Shown: positions 1-8,688, counted from the stretch's first letter. The stretch is 64,000 nt of DNA from Paenibacillus sp. V4I7 (GCF_030817275.1 NZ_JAUSZD010000002.1:5518001-5582000); one strand, 5' to 3'. The notes: a model not told the origin generated them from the sequence alone. Made by a program: numbers and translations.

Positions 1-737
1 GCTACTTTAATCTCTTCTACTGGGTCCGCGCTAAGCGAAATACGCAGTGTATTACCGAGTCCCATATTGAGCAGTGTTCCGATACCTGCCGCACTCTTCA
101 CGGCCCCTGTAAAGAGCGTGCCAGCTTCTGTAATCCCGAGGTGAAGTGGGTAGTTGAATGCTTTAGCCGCTTGGGAATAAGCTGCAATCGCCATAGGAAC
201 ATCGGAAGCTTTGAGTGAAACGATAATATCGTGGAAATCAAGCTCTTCCAGAACGTTAATGTGGAACAAGGCACTTTCAACCATAGCCTCAGGCGTTGGG
301 TACCCATACTTTTCGAGAAGATGATTCTCTAGTGAGCCAGCATTGACCCCAATACGAATTGGAATACCACGTTCCTTACAAGCTTTAACAACCGCTTCTA
401 CCTTCTCGCGGCGGCCGATATTACCTGGATTGATACGCACTTTATCGATGCCATTCTCAATAGCAGCAAGCGCTAAGCGATGGTCAAAATGAATATCCGC
501 AACGAGTGGTATATGAATTTGTTTTTTGATTTCTTTAATGGCCTCAGCGGCTTCCTTGTTGTTCACGGTGACACGAACGATTTGGCATCCAGCTTCTTCC
601 AGACGAAGGATTTCTGCAACTGTCGCCTTCACATCCGCTGTCTTCGTTGTACACATACTTTGCATGATGACTTCATTACTGCCACCGATCGTCAAATCGC
701 CTACACGAACGGCCCGCGTATCTTTTCTATGGAACAT
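1..737 (-). CDS. ispG: 4-hydroxy-3-methylbut-2-enyl diphosphate synthase (flavodoxin), 3' end cut off by the window
   Basis: IspG carries out the penultimate step of the MEP isoprenoid pathway, converting MEcPP to HMBPP in the cytoplasm. The visible 245 codons encode the N-terminal TIM-barrel part. Recognisable pieces are an early R-x-V-x-V-G-D-L-T-I-G-G segment, MQSMCTTKTADV, VRVTVNN, LVADIHFD, KVRINPGNIG, IRIGVNAGSLE and YPLHLGITEAG, all typical of the family. The C-terminal iron-sulfur domain lies outside the window. The ATG at 737 is preferred because a GGGGAGAG ribosome-binding site lies 5-8 bases upstream. An in-frame ATG at 755 overlaps that site and is less likely. It lies downstream of clpX on the same strand, with a 96-bp gap containing a hairpin. 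Identification is very secure; only completeness is unknown. Confidence 0.95.
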   Translation of the reverse strand, partial: MFHRKDTRAVRVGDLTIGGSNEVIMQSMCTTKTADVKATVAEILRLEEAGCQIVRVTVNNKEAAEAIKEIKKQIHIPLVADIHFDHRLALAAIENGIDKVRINPGNIGRREKVEAVVKACKERGIPIRIGVNAGSLENHLLEKYGYPTPEAMVESALFHINVLEELDFHDIIVSLKASDVPMAIAAYSQAAKAFNYPLHLGITEAGTLFTGAVKSAAGIGTLLNMGLGNTLRISLSADPVEEIKV

Positions 738-773
738 TATGGTTTCTCTCCCCATGACACCAAACATCCTCCG

Positions 774-806
774 CTCCAATCCCATTAACAGGGGATCGGA
801 TTGGAG
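774..806 (-). other. Hairpin between clpX and ispG
   Basis: CTCCAATCC (774-782) and GGATTGGAG (798-806) form a perfect 9-bp inverted repeat with a 15-nt loop just upstream of the ispG ribosome-binding site. There is no run of U on either strand, so it is not a convincing intrinsic terminator. It may be an RNA processing or stability element, or a remnant. Confidence 0.4.
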
Positions 807-833
807 GCTGTGTGTAATTTGTGAAATTATGGG

Positions 834-2102
834 TTACGCACTTTCTTCTTTCTTCTTACCAGTCGTCTGCGCACCATCTTTGGTCGTCAAAACAGGAGTG
901 ATCTTGTTTTGAACTGTTTCCTTAGATACCACACATGTCGTGACGTCTGTTCTCGAAGGGACTTCGAACATCACATCAAGCATAATGCTCTCAATGATGG
1001 CTCTCAGGCCGCGCGCGCCAGTATTACGTTTGATAGCTTCTTTAGCAATGGCATCAAGTGCCTCTGCGTCAAATTCGAGTGAGACGTTATCCATCTCAAG
1101 CATCTTCTGGTATTGCTTCACGAGCGCATTTTTAGGCTCCGAAAGAATACGCACAAGGGCTGGTTCATCCAGCGGCTCTAGTGTAGAGATGACCGGTAAA
1201 CGACCCACGAATTCCGGAATTAAACCGAATCGTAAGAGATCTTCCGGAAGCACCATGGATAAGTACTCGCCTGGTTTCAAATCTACTTTAGCCCCATCTG
1301 TGCTAAAGCCAATTACTTTTTTACCGATTCTGCGTTTGATAATTTGCTCAAGTCCATCAAAAGCTCCGCCGCAAATAAACAGAATGTTGGTTGTATCAAT
1401 TTGAATGAATTCTTGATGCGGATGCTTACGTCCACCTTGAGGAGGAACTGAGGCAACCGTACCTTCAAGAATTTTGAGTAAAGCTTGTTGTACACCTTCA
1501 CCGGAAACGTCTCTTGTAATGGACGGGTTCTCGGATTTACGTGCCACTTTATCGATCTCGTCAATATAGATAATGCCGCGTTCGGCTTTTTCTACATCAT
1601 AATCTGCAGCTTGAATCAGTTTGAGCAAAATATTCTCAACGTCTTCGCCCACATAACCAGCTTCTGTTAATGAAGTGGCATCCGCGATTGCAAAAGGAAC
1701 ATTCAGAATTTTGGCCAGCGTTTGCGCTAGCAACGTTTTACCGCTTCCTGTAGGTCCTAAAAGTACGATGTTACTTTTTTGAAGCTCAACATCTTCCAAT
1801 TTGTTTTGCGAATTAATACGCTTATAGTGGTTATAAACCGCTACAGCCAATGATTTTTTCGCTTGATCCTGCCCGATTACGTACTGATCCAAAATATTGC
1901 GAATTTCTTTTGGTTTCGGAACATCTTTCAGATCAAGCTCTTCTTCATGCCCTAATTCTTCTTCCACAATCTCCGTGCAAAGCTCTATACATTCATCACA
2001 AATGTAAACTCCCGGACCTGCAACAAGTTTGCGAACTTGGTCTTGGGATTTTCCACAAAAGGAACATTTGAGTTGGCCTTTTTCATCGTTAAATTTAAAC
2101 AT
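834..2102 (-). CDS. clpX: ATP-dependent Clp protease ATP-binding subunit ClpX
   Basis: ClpX is the AAA+ unfoldase that recognises tagged or native substrates and threads them into ClpP. At 422 residues it has the usual length. The N-terminal zinc-binding domain has the four cysteines at about 13, 16, 35 and 38. The AAA+ core shows Walker A GPTGSGKT at about 116-123, Walker B with IIYIDEIDK, and the C-terminal sensor region GARGLRAIIE. The KKVIGFS segment is the IGF loop that docks on ClpP. Translation starts at an ATG 7-8 bases after AAGGAGTG. It follows clpP by 12 bp on the same strand, so the two are probably co-transcribed; the order tig-clpP-clpX is the same as in many bacteria. Confidence 0.98.
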   Translation of the reverse strand: MFKFNDEKGQLKCSFCGKSQDQVRKLVAGPGVYICDECIELCTEIVEEELGHEEELDLKDVPKPKEIRNILDQYVIGQDQAKKSLAVAVYNHYKRINSQNKLEDVELQKSNIVLLGPTGSGKTLLAQTLAKILNVPFAIADATSLTEAGYVGEDVENILLKLIQAADYDVEKAERGIIYIDEIDKVARKSENPSITRDVSGEGVQQALLKILEGTVASVPPQGGRKHPHQEFIQIDTTNILFICGGAFDGLEQIIKRRIGKKVIGFSTDGAKVDLKPGEYLSMVLPEDLLRFGLIPEFVGRLPVISTLEPLDEPALVRILSEPKNALVKQYQKMLEMDNVSLEFDAEALDAIAKEAIKRNTGARGLRAIIESIMLDVMFEVPSRTDVTTCVVSKETVQNKITPVLTTKDGAQTTGKKKEESA

Positions 2103-2114
2103 GGGATCACTCCT

Positions 2115-2705
2115 TTATTTCAAGTCGTTTCGAGTGATAACCTCGTCGATTAACCCGTATGTCTTCGCTTCATAAGCGCTCATAAAGTTATCTCGGTCGG
2201 TGTCTCTTTCGATCTTTTCAAGCGGCTGTCCCGTCCGGTCCACATAGATCTGGTTGAGTTTTTGTTTCGTTTTGATAATCCAATCCGCGTGGATTTTGAT
2301 ATCGGTTGCTTGACCTCTTACACCGCCGAGCGGTTGGTGAATCATAACTTCTGCATTCGGCAGCGCGTATCGCTTACCTTTGGCACCTGCTGTTAATAGC
2401 AGAGAACCCATACTTGCAGCCATACCTACACAAATCGTAGATACATCTGGTTTAATAAACTGCATGGTATCGAAGATACCCATTCCAGCTGTTACAGATC
2501 CACCTGGTGAATTGATATATAAGTGGATATCCTTATCGGGATCCTGAGCTGATAAAAAGAGCAGCTGGGCAATGACCAAATTAGCCACATCGTCATCAAT
2601 AGCGCTCCCAATGAAGATAATGCGGTCCTTTAATAAACGCGAGTAGATATCGTAAGAACGTTCCCCACGAGCCTCTTGTTCAACAACCATAGGAATAAGA
2701 CTCAT
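2115..2705 (-). CDS. clpP: ATP-dependent Clp protease proteolytic subunit ClpP
   Basis: ClpP is the serine peptidase of the ClpXP/ClpCP complexes. From the chosen start it is 196 residues, with catalytic Ser98 in GMAASMG, His123 in MIHQPLGG and Asp172 in DTDRDNF, matching the numbering known for Bacillus ClpP. The ATG at 2705 is chosen over one 30 bases upstream because AAAGGAG lies 8 bases before it and MSLIPMVVEQ is the standard N-terminus. The protein is expected to be a self-cleaving tetradecamer, which is family knowledge. It lies between clpX (12 bp downstream) and tig. A terminator after tig separates the two upstream, so a clpP promoter is expected in 2706-2860. Confidence 0.97.
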   Translation of the reverse strand: MSLIPMVVEQEARGERSYDIYSRLLKDRIIFIGSAIDDDVANLVIAQLLFLSAQDPDKDIHLYINSPGGSVTAGMGIFDTMQFIKPDVSTICVGMAASMGSLLLTAGAKGKRYALPNAEVMIHQPLGGVRGQATDIKIHADWIIKTKQKLNQIYVDRTGQPLEKIERDTDRDNFMSAYEAKTYGLIDEVITRNDLK

Positions 2706-2861
2706 TGTACCAACTCCTTTTGCGGCAATAGCCAAGTTCTCTCAATTGAGATTCAGATACAGTTTAACACGTTTGAACAGCAAAGTCATTTTTTCAGAGA
2801 ACTGCTATGTATGAGGGTATTTCTTATGGTCTTGGACAGATTGGGGGCTAAAATAGGGTAA

Positions 2862-2895
2862 AAGAAAGGCACGTTGCTTACGTACGTGCCTTTAC
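2862..2895 (-). terminator. Intrinsic terminator after tig
   Basis: On the minus strand, AAAGGCACGT and ACGTGCCTTT form a perfect 10-bp stem (arms at 2884-2893 and 2865-2874) with a 9-nt loop, followed by CTTTTA. It separates the tig transcript from clpP. Confidence 0.75.
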
Positions 2896-2904
2896 TTACC
2901 TTAT

Positions 2905-4206
2905 TTATACAGCTGCGGAAACATGCTTGCTATTTTCAAGCAAGAAGTCAACCGTTTTTCTAATCACAAGATCGTTGCTCAGACCTTCTAGGCTGCCGTT
3001 TGAAGTAAACAGTTCACGAAGTTCTGCTGTTGTTTTTTGGTAGGATTGTGCATATTTCTCAAGCTCCGTGTCAACTTCTTCATCGGAAACTGTGATTTTT
3101 TCTGCAGCTGCGATGGCTTCAAGAACAAGGTTGTTACGAACACGCTTATCAGCATCTTCTCTCATTTGTTCTTTTAGCACGCTCTCGTTTTGACCGGAGA
3201 ACTGGAAGTAGATCTCAAGAGTCATGCCTTGCGAGCGAAGACGTCTTTCGAATTCCTTCACCATAACATCTAGCTCTGCTTCTACCATGGAAGCTGGAAT
3301 TTCAACATCAGCATTAGTTGCAGCTTTTTCAACAACAGCTGTTTCCAGAGCAGCCTCTGAATCTTTTTCTTTGCGCTCTTGAAGACGTTTTTTCAGTTCT
3401 TCTTTGTACTCTACAAGTGTATCGTACTCGCTCACATCTTTAGCAAATTCATCATCAAGCTCTGGCAAGTTTTTGCGTTTAATATCGTGAATTTTCACTT
3501 TAAACACAGCTGCTTTGCCTTTCAAATCTTCGGAGTGGTAGTTTTCAGGGAAGCTAACGTTAACTTCTTTCTCTTCGCCTTTACCAAGACCGACGAGTTG
3601 CTCTTCGAAACCTGGAATGAAGGAGTTGGAACCAAGCTCAAGGGAGTATTTCTCCGCTTTACCGCCTTCGAATGCTTCACCATCAACGAATCCTTCGAAG
3701 TCAAGGACAACAACGTCACCATTTGCTGCTTGTCCTTCTTCAAGAACAACCAATTCAGCATGACGTTGTTGCAAACGAGTAAGCTCTTCATTCAATTCTT
3801 CATCGGTAACTTCTGCGCTTACTGCTTCAACTTCGATACCTTTGTATTCGCCAAGTGTTACTTCAGGCTTAACAGTTACTTTAGCTTTGAACTTCAGTAC
3901 TTGTCCTTTGCCGAATTGCTCAACGTCTACTTCAGGACGATCGACAGGCTCGATTTTAACCTCTTCAATCGCTTCCACATAAACTTCTGGCAAAATGATA
4001 TCTAAAGCATCTTGATACAAGCTTTCTACACCAAATTTAGCTTCAAATATTGAACGAGGCACTTTCCCTTTACGGAATCCTGGAACATTCACTTTTGCTG
4101 ATACCTTTTTAAATGCTTTATCCAAAGCATCTGCTACGCGGTCTGCGCCAACTTCCACTTCAAGAACGCCTACGTTCTTCTCTATTTTTTCCCAACTTGC
4201 TTTCAT
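2905..4206 (-). CDS. tig: Trigger factor (ribosome-associated peptidyl-prolyl isomerase chaperone)
   Basis: Trigger factor binds the ribosome exit tunnel through L23 and shields nascent chains. At 433 residues the length is typical. The N-terminal ribosome-binding domain contains the signature GFRKGKVPRSIFEAKFG at about 43-59. An FKBP-type PPIase domain follows at roughly 150-245, recognisable from GFVDGEAFEGGKA and FIPGFEEQLVG. The C-terminal part is the long helical substrate-binding arm. The ATG at 4206 is preceded by GGAGGGG at a spacing of about 10. It lies upstream of clpP on the same strand but is terminated before it. Confidence 0.97.
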   Translation of the reverse strand: MKASWEKIEKNVGVLEVEVGADRVADALDKAFKKVSAKVNVPGFRKGKVPRSIFEAKFGVESLYQDALDIILPEVYVEAIEEVKIEPVDRPEVDVEQFGKGQVLKFKAKVTVKPEVTLGEYKGIEVEAVSAEVTDEELNEELTRLQQRHAELVVLEEGQAANGDVVVLDFEGFVDGEAFEGGKAEKYSLELGSNSFIPGFEEQLVGLGKGEEKEVNVSFPENYHSEDLKGKAAVFKVKIHDIKRKNLPELDDEFAKDVSEYDTLVEYKEELKKRLQERKEKDSEAALETAVVEKAATNADVEIPASMVEAELDVMVKEFERRLRSQGMTLEIYFQFSGQNESVLKEQMREDADKRVRNNLVLEAIAAAEKITVSDEEVDTELEKYAQSYQKTTAELRELFTSNGSLEGLSNDLVIRKTVDFLLENSKHVSAAV

Positions 4207-4316
4207 TTTATGCTTTCCCCTCCAAAAATGTACGATGACATATTTTCACGTTACGCTCATTACAACCATTCTATTATACCATATAAGATTTTCATTTCAA
4301 GGCAACCTTTCTTGCC

Positions 4317-5234
4317 TTATGATGGATCCGGATTAAACTGCTTCACAAACGCTTGAAGCACATGGTTAGCTCGCTTCCACTGAAGCTTCATAGAATCAAC
4401 AATCCCGTAATTGTCTAGTAATTCTTCCCGACTCACACTGCCAAATAATTTCTCTTGTAGAATAGCATGCAAGGCAGATGCCCATACATCAACAGCGCCT
4501 TCTTCCGCATTCTGTAAATCCGTATAGATTGATGTCCCATAGGCATAGGCTAGAAATTCCTGCCAAGTCTGCTTGGCAAAATAAACAAAATCAGGTTGGC
4601 TTATTTCACTAATGTCCCCGACTCTGCGAATCATATCACGAATGCGTGATGGAAATTCCTCCGGGCACATCGGTGTCTCTTCGATCTCGACAAGGATTTT
4701 TTCCCCATTCTTAGGGAACTCGATAAATCCACGCTCACCCATCTGTTTAAGCGCCTGCAAAGCTTTAAATTGAATGTGAGGGTGCCGCGGCTTCTCACAT
4801 AGCCACTCCTTTACACGTTGGCTTACGTCAGATTGATCAATAAACGCCAATTGTTCAAGGGCATTGACTTGCTGCTCTAATGTACCGTCTCTTAGCATAT
4901 TCAGAAGCTTAAGCGCAAAAGCGCCATCATCGGCTGTCTTTTCTTGTATGTACTGCCGTAATAGATCCGTTTCTTCCTCTGGATCATCTTCCAATGGAGA
5001 CGTCATTGGGAACATGGATTCCGGATACATGGTACACAGCCAATTCCTCAGGGCTTCCCATTGTTCGGTTTTGTGATGGTCTACTGTCGGAAATTGCAGT
5101 AGAAAGGTTAGCAATTGGAGTGCATCACTATACTGCTCTGTTTTTAGAAACCGAGTCAGCTCCTCTTCGTAATATTGCTCTGTTTTCGGAAAAAGAATTA
5201 AGTTATTGATGGATGGGTCCGTTATGATGATCAC
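4317..5234 (-). CDS. YsoA-like helical-repeat protein of unknown function
   Basis: This 305-residue soluble protein has no signal peptide or membrane segment. It is rich in leucine and alanine helices (for example ALQLLTFLL, LLNMLRDGTLEQQVNALEQLAF, IQFKALQALKQMGE), which suggests HEAT- or TPR-like repeats. In Bacillus subtilis the TPR-type gene ysoA sits immediately upstream of tig in the same orientation, so position and fold type argue for an equivalent gene, although sequence identity could not be checked. The start is uncertain: the frame opens with GTG at 5234, preceded only by a weak GAG, and no internal ATG has a better site. Function is unknown. Confidence 0.7.
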   Translation of the reverse strand: MIIITDPSINNLILFPKTEQYYEEELTRFLKTEQYSDALQLLTFLLQFPTVDHHKTEQWEALRNWLCTMYPESMFPMTSPLEDDPEEETDLLRQYIQEKTADDGAFALKLLNMLRDGTLEQQVNALEQLAFIDQSDVSQRVKEWLCEKPRHPHIQFKALQALKQMGERGFIEFPKNGEKILVEIEETPMCPEEFPSRIRDMIRRVGDISEISQPDFVYFAKQTWQEFLAYAYGTSIYTDLQNAEEGAVDVWASALHAILQEKLFGSVSREELLDNYGIVDSMKLQWKRANHVLQAFVKQFNPDPS

Positions 5235-5310
5235 CTCAGAAATCTTGGTCTCGCTGGTGACAGTTTACTTGATTGTCCAAGTGATTGCAAAATAAACATT
5301 TAAAATAGGG

Positions 5311-5338
5311 TTGACTTCACTTGAAACTATATGATAAT
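5311..5338 (+). promoter_or_regulatory. Sigma-A-type promoter of the tRNA-Arg gene
   Basis: TTGACT (5311-5316) and GATAAT (5333-5338), spacer 16, lie about 54 bases before the tRNA. An overlapping TAATAT gives an alternative with spacer 18. The stretch from 5235 to 5391 holds nothing else recognisable. Confidence 0.6.
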
Positions 5339-5391
5339 ATAACTCTTGCTTCGCTAAACGGATCACATCCGCAAGGTAAGAAGAGGTCTAT

Positions 5392-5465
5392 GTCTCAGTA
5401 GCTCAGCTGGATAGAGCACACGCCTTCTAAGCGTGCGGTCGGGGGTTCGAATCCCTCCTGGGACG
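5392..5465 (+). tRNA. tRNA-Arg (anticodon UCU)
   Basis: A full cloverleaf can be drawn. The acceptor stem is GTCTCAG/CTGGGAC with one G-U pair, and the D stem is GCTC/GAGC. The anticodon stem CACGC/GCGTG carries the 7-nt loop CTTCTAA, anticodon TCT. The T stem has the GTTCGAATC core. The discriminator base is G and CCA is not encoded. The gene stands alone with its own promoter and a terminator 18 bases downstream. Confidence 0.96.
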
Positions 5466-5484
5466 TTTATGTACGGCAAAGGAT

Positions 5485-5507
5485 CGCGAGAAATCGCGGT
5501 TTTTTTT
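5485..5507 (+). terminator. Terminator after tRNA-Arg
   Basis: CGCGA-GAAA-TCGCG (5485-5498) is a 5-bp stem with a stable GAAA tetraloop, followed by GTTTTTTTTG. Confidence 0.85.
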
Positions 5508-5554
5508 GTTTATAAGAAAAATAAAATTCACTATGCTACGAATCTTTCATATTG

Positions 5555-5563
5555 TGCTATACT
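5555..5563 (+). promoter_or_regulatory. Extended -10 promoter of the cbiMNQO riboswitch transcript
   Basis: TGCTATACT is an extended -10 element (TG-n-TATACT) about 25 bases upstream of the riboswitch aptamer. No good -35 box is seen, which is acceptable for an extended -10 promoter. Confidence 0.5.
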
Positions 5564-5587
5564 CTTTTCAATTACATATTTTTTCGA

Positions 5588-5762
5588 ATAAATGAGGTGC
5601 CCTTGCGTAGCAAGCAAGGGGTAACAGGGAATCGGGTGCAAATCCCGAGCGGTCCCGCCACTGTATTCGGGGAGTTTCTTTCTATCATGTCACTTGATGC
5701 ATATTCAGGGAAGGCAGAAAGAATACGATGATCCGAGAGCCAGGAGACCTACCTTCATTTAT
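5588..5762 (+). promoter_or_regulatory. Cobalamin (AdoCbl) riboswitch ahead of cbiM
   Basis: Conserved cobalamin-riboswitch segments are present in order: AACAGGGAA, GGTGCAAATCCC, GCGGTCCCGCCACTGT, and the B12 box GAGCCAGGAGACCTACC. A closing helix can be drawn between 5588-5597 and 5752-5762. The aptamer is followed at 5851 by a strong intrinsic terminator and then by cbiM, so the expected behaviour is premature termination of the cobalt transporter operon when cobalamin is plentiful. Together with the promoter and terminator it fills the otherwise gene-free stretch 5466-5918. Confidence 0.95.
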
Positions 5763-5850
5763 GCACCCAGAAACCTTCGCGGAAAGGAGCGGTGTACGTC
5801 AAGTCTCTCGACATGTAGCTTATATTTGTCGTTTATTCGTACGTACCCAC

Positions 5851-5878
5851 GACCAATCCATCAGGATTGGTCTTTTTT
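5851..5878 (+). terminator. Riboswitch-controlled terminator before cbiM
   Basis: GACCAATCC (5851-5859), loop ATCA, GGATTGGTC (5864-5872) form a perfect 9-bp stem followed by TTTTTTG. It lies between the B12 aptamer and cbiM, where the expression platform of a transcriptional off-switch should be. GTACGT near 5801 and ACGTAC near 5841 could form part of an antiterminator. Confidence 0.9.
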
Positions 5879-5918
5879 GTTTGTTATTCGAACTTCAATT
5901 AGGAGGAATTTAAAAAAC

Positions 5919-6698
5919 ATGCAAACAAAATCACGAAAGACAAAGGTCGTTAGCTTCTTACTAGTGGTTATAGGGTTAGCCCTTTATCTATTCATTAATG
6001 AACCGCAAACCGTCAACGGCATGCACATTATGGAAGGATTTCTCCCCGTAGGTTGGGCTATATTTTGGTGGGCAGCCTTCCTTCCGTTCTTCTTTCTTGG
6101 TGTCCGAGCACTTATCAAAATTACGAAAGAACATCCAGAGCTCAAAATTATGCTCGGTCTTGCTGCTGCGTTCACTTTCGTACTTTCAGCACTAAAGATT
6201 CCTTCTGTGACCGGAAGCAGTTCTCATCCAACAGGTACAGGTTTAGGAGCTGTAATGTTCGGACCGCTCCCTATGAGCGTCCTAGGATCGATTGTATTGT
6301 TATTTCAAGCGGTTTTACTTGCTCATGGAGGACTTACGACTCTCGGGGCAAATGCATTCTCAATGGCCCTCTCCGGTCCAGTAGTTGGTTACTTCATATA
6401 TAAGTCCATGATGAAAACAACCGGCAAACAAAAATGGTCGATATTTTTGGCGGCTGCTCTTGCCGACTTATCCACATACATTGTTACTTCTGTCCAATTA
6501 GCTCTTGCATTCCCGGCTGAACAAGGTGGATTTATGGCATCCTTCTTGAAATTCGGCGGTATTTTTGCCATTACGCAAATCCCTCTTGCCATTAGTGAAG
6601 GCATTTTAACCGTATTAATATGGAATTGGTTACAATCTTACAGCCCTAAAGAACTATCTATCCTACAACATAAAATGAAAGGAGCTTCTGAGCAATGA
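5919..6698 (+). CDS. cbiM: Cobalt ECF transporter substrate-binding S component CbiM
   Basis: CbiM is the membrane component that captures cobalt(II) for the CbiMNQO energy-coupling-factor importer, which feeds cobalamin synthesis. From the chosen start it is 259 residues with several membrane spans. An N-terminal hydrophobic segment (about 11-27) precedes the diagnostic MHIMEGFLP motif at about 35-43, whose Met/His residues form the metal-binding N-terminus after processing. The reading frame extends back into the riboswitch, but the ATG at 5919 has AGGAGGA about 11 bases upstream and is clearly the start. The gene overlaps cbiN by ATGA. It is controlled by the cobalamin riboswitch and terminator just upstream. 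Confidence 0.96.
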   Translation: MQTKSRKTKVVSFLLVVIGLALYLFINEPQTVNGMHIMEGFLPVGWAIFWWAAFLPFFFLGVRALIKITKEHPELKIMLGLAAAFTFVLSALKIPSVTGSSSHPTGTGLGAVMFGPLPMSVLGSIVLLFQAVLLAHGGLTTLGANAFSMALSGPVVGYFIYKSMMKTTGKQKWSIFLAAALADLSTYIVTSVQLALAFPAEQGGFMASFLKFGGIFAITQIPLAISEGILTVLIWNWLQSYSPKELSILQHKMKGASEQ

Positions 6699-6979
6699 AA
6701 ACTCGTACTTTAAATACCCTTATGCTGATTGCTGTTGTATTACTGGCAGTCTTGCCCCTTATTTTCGTACAAGGCGAATTTGGAGGAGCTGATGATACCG
6801 CTGAACAATTAATTCAGAGTATTCAACCTTCCTATACGCCATGGTTCTCTTCTTTATTTGAGCTCCCAGCTGAGACAGAAAGTATGCTATTCGCCTTACA
6901 AGCGGCCATTGGCGCTGGCTTCATCGGGTTTGCCTTTGGCTTTTTCAAAGGGAAAGCGTCTAAATCCAAAAACCAATGA
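6695..6979 (+). CDS. cbiN: Cobalt ECF transporter auxiliary protein CbiN
   Basis: This small 94-residue membrane protein assists CbiM in loading cobalt. Two hydrophobic spans are visible (about 7-26 and 65-86), separated by an extracytoplasmic loop with the family-typical FGGADD segment. The ATG overlaps the cbiM stop as ATGA, and the stop overlaps cbiQ in the same way, which indicates tight translational coupling. Family assignment rests on size, topology, the loop motif and position between cbiM and cbiQ. Confidence 0.93.
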   Translation: MKTRTLNTLMLIAVVLLAVLPLIFVQGEFGGADDTAEQLIQSIQPSYTPWFSSLFELPAETESMLFALQAAIGAGFIGFAFGFFKGKASKSKNQ

Positions 6980-7764
6980 TAAAACGAATCGATTCGCTAT
7001 CTTATAAAAATGCCTTACGCCCCCTGTCACCGATGTGGAAGTGCGGTTTTGCAGTTATCATGCTGCTGTTTTCTTATCTAACGCATCCACCCGTCCAGGT
7101 GCTTATAGCGTTATGGATGACTCTATGGACGGTTGGCTACGCTCGCGTTCCGATCAAATATTATGTAACTGTCATCGGTGCTGCATGCCTTTTTTTTGTG
7201 GGGAGTGTACCCGCATTAGTCGTAGAGATCCGTCCTCTGCCAGAAGCCATGCCTGATATTCATGAGGTGGCGGCCTTTATATTCATGGACTGGAAATTGT
7301 CCGTTACTTCAACAGGTCTTTTGCTAATTGGAAAATTATTCATTCGTATTATAGCGAGCTTAAGTTGCGTGTCCTTTATTATGTTCAGCACTCCTTTTTC
7401 TGAATTGCTGCAAGTCTTACAAAAAGTTCGTGTTCCCAAGCTGGTTCTGGAAATTATGCTTATTATGTATCGGTTTCTGTTCATCCTATTTGAAATAGCC
7501 AATAACATGTCTCTAGCTCAGCAATCAAGAGGCGGTCAGACCGGTTTCCAAAATAGATTAAAGGATACAGCCATTATAATTGTTCAAATGTTTATCAAAA
7601 CGATGCAGCGGTATAAATCATTGTCAAATGGCCTTGTCTCCCGAGGTTTTACGGATGACATTCATATGGTGCCTTACCGAGCTAATCCTGTACCTTTTCG
7701 ATATAAATTGGAAAGTTATGTAGGGTTCACACTCTTACTGCTGCTCGAAATTTGGCTGCATTGA
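6976..7764 (+). CDS. cbiQ: Cobalt ECF transporter transmembrane T component CbiQ
   Basis: CbiQ couples the CbiO ATPase to CbiM/CbiN. The protein has 262 residues with hydrophobic spans in the first half and near the C-terminus. The cytoplasmic coupling region contains the two short arginine-glycine motifs of the family, in AQQSRGGQTG and GLVSRGFT. It overlaps cbiN by ATGA and is followed after 16 bp by cbiO, completing a four-gene operon. Confidence 0.93.
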   Translation: MIKRIDSLSYKNALRPLSPMWKCGFAVIMLLFSYLTHPPVQVLIALWMTLWTVGYARVPIKYYVTVIGAACLFFVGSVPALVVEIRPLPEAMPDIHEVAAFIFMDWKLSVTSTGLLLIGKLFIRIIASLSCVSFIMFSTPFSELLQVLQKVRVPKLVLEIMLIMYRFLFILFEIANNMSLAQQSRGGQTGFQNRLKDTAIIIVQMFIKTMQRYKSLSNGLVSRGFTDDIHMVPYRANPVPFRYKLESYVGFTLLLLLEIWLH

Positions 7765-7780
7765 AATTGGAGGAGTACCG

Positions 7781-8617
7781 ATGAGCACGATTTTAGAAAC
7801 CTTAGAAGTAAGTTTCAGCTATCCCTTTTCACAGACCATGGCTTTAAACAAATTAAAGCTCCGCATCCCCGAGGGAAAAAAAACGGCCATTTGCGGTCAT
7901 AACGGTTCTGGCAAATCGACTTTATTTCTTCATGCTATTGGCATTCATTCACCTTCATCGGGTCAAGTTTTATGGAAGAACGAACCTTTAACTTACACTC
8001 GCAAAGAACTCAAACAATTACGTCAAGATGTTGGACTTGTGTTTCAAGACCCTGAACAGCAGCTCATTTTGAATACTCCTTATGAGGATGTCACCTACGG
8101 ACTGCGGAATGCTGCCATTCCTGAACTTGAGATTACTCGCCGAGCAGAAGCTATATTACAAACGATGGGACTCGAACACTTAGCGCACACACCCATTCAC
8201 CACTTGAGCCTCGGTCAAAAGAAACGAGTAGCCCTAGCCGGTGTGCTGGTGCTTGAACCAAAGCTTCTACTTCTTGATGAACCAACGGCCTATCTAGATC
8301 GTATATCGGAGCAACAGTTAGTCGAGGAGATCAACCGTATACATAGCCGCGGAATCACGTTAGTCATGGCTACCCATGATATGAACCTAGCCTATTCATG
8401 GGCTGATTGGATTCTGGTGATGGATCAAGGACAGTGCGTCATGGAAGGCACACCAGATGAAATATTCAAAGATAGCAAGGCTATTAAAGACCTTGGTCTT
8501 GATAGGCCAATGCTGCTAGATTTGTGGGAAGCATTGCCTGAAGCTAACCGTCAGGGCGTATCCGCACCCAAGAATGTGCGTGATTTTACAACATTATTAC
8601 AAAAAGTCCATTTATAA
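7781..8617 (+). CDS. cbiO: Cobalt ECF transporter ATPase CbiO
   Basis: This 278-residue ABC ATPase powers cobalt uptake. Walker A is GHNGSGKST at about 39-47, followed by the Q-loop FQDPEQQL, signature LSLGQKKR, Walker B LLLLDEPTAYLD and a switch histidine in TLVMATHDM. The start ATG follows GGAGGAG with good spacing. It is the last gene of cbiMNQO; an inverted repeat at 8652-8688 may end the transcript. Confidence 0.95.
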   Translation: MSTILETLEVSFSYPFSQTMALNKLKLRIPEGKKTAICGHNGSGKSTLFLHAIGIHSPSSGQVLWKNEPLTYTRKELKQLRQDVGLVFQDPEQQLILNTPYEDVTYGLRNAAIPELEITRRAEAILQTMGLEHLAHTPIHHLSLGQKKRVALAGVLVLEPKLLLLDEPTAYLDRISEQQLVEEINRIHSRGITLVMATHDMNLAYSWADWILVMDQGQCVMEGTPDEIFKDSKAIKDLGLDRPMLLDLWEALPEANRQGVSAPKNVRDFTTLLQKVHL

Positions 8618-8651
8618 TTATCATCAACGAATATATATAAAGTTAAAAGTG

Positions 8652-8688
8652 GCTGTCCCAACATTGATAAAATAGTTAGAGGGACAGC
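8652..8688. terminator. Inverted repeat after cbiO, possible bidirectional terminator
   Basis: GCTGTCCC (8652-8659) and GGGACAGC (8681-8688) form a perfect 8-bp stem with a 21-nt loop, followed by TTCTTC on the plus strand and CACTTTTAAC on the minus strand. The U-runs are poor, so it is a weak terminator or a repeat remnant. The rest of the 8618-8988 gap holds the hairpin repeat at 8811 and the ferredoxin terminator; no gene is seen. Confidence 0.45.

Noticed and set aside
774..806. Terminator between clpX and ispG
   Set aside because: Good stem but no T run on either strand; listed only as a hairpin.
5694..5918. Long N-terminal extension of the cbiM frame
   Set aside because: It lies in the riboswitch and terminator; the ATG at 5919 has the ribosome-binding site and gives the normal CbiM N-terminus.
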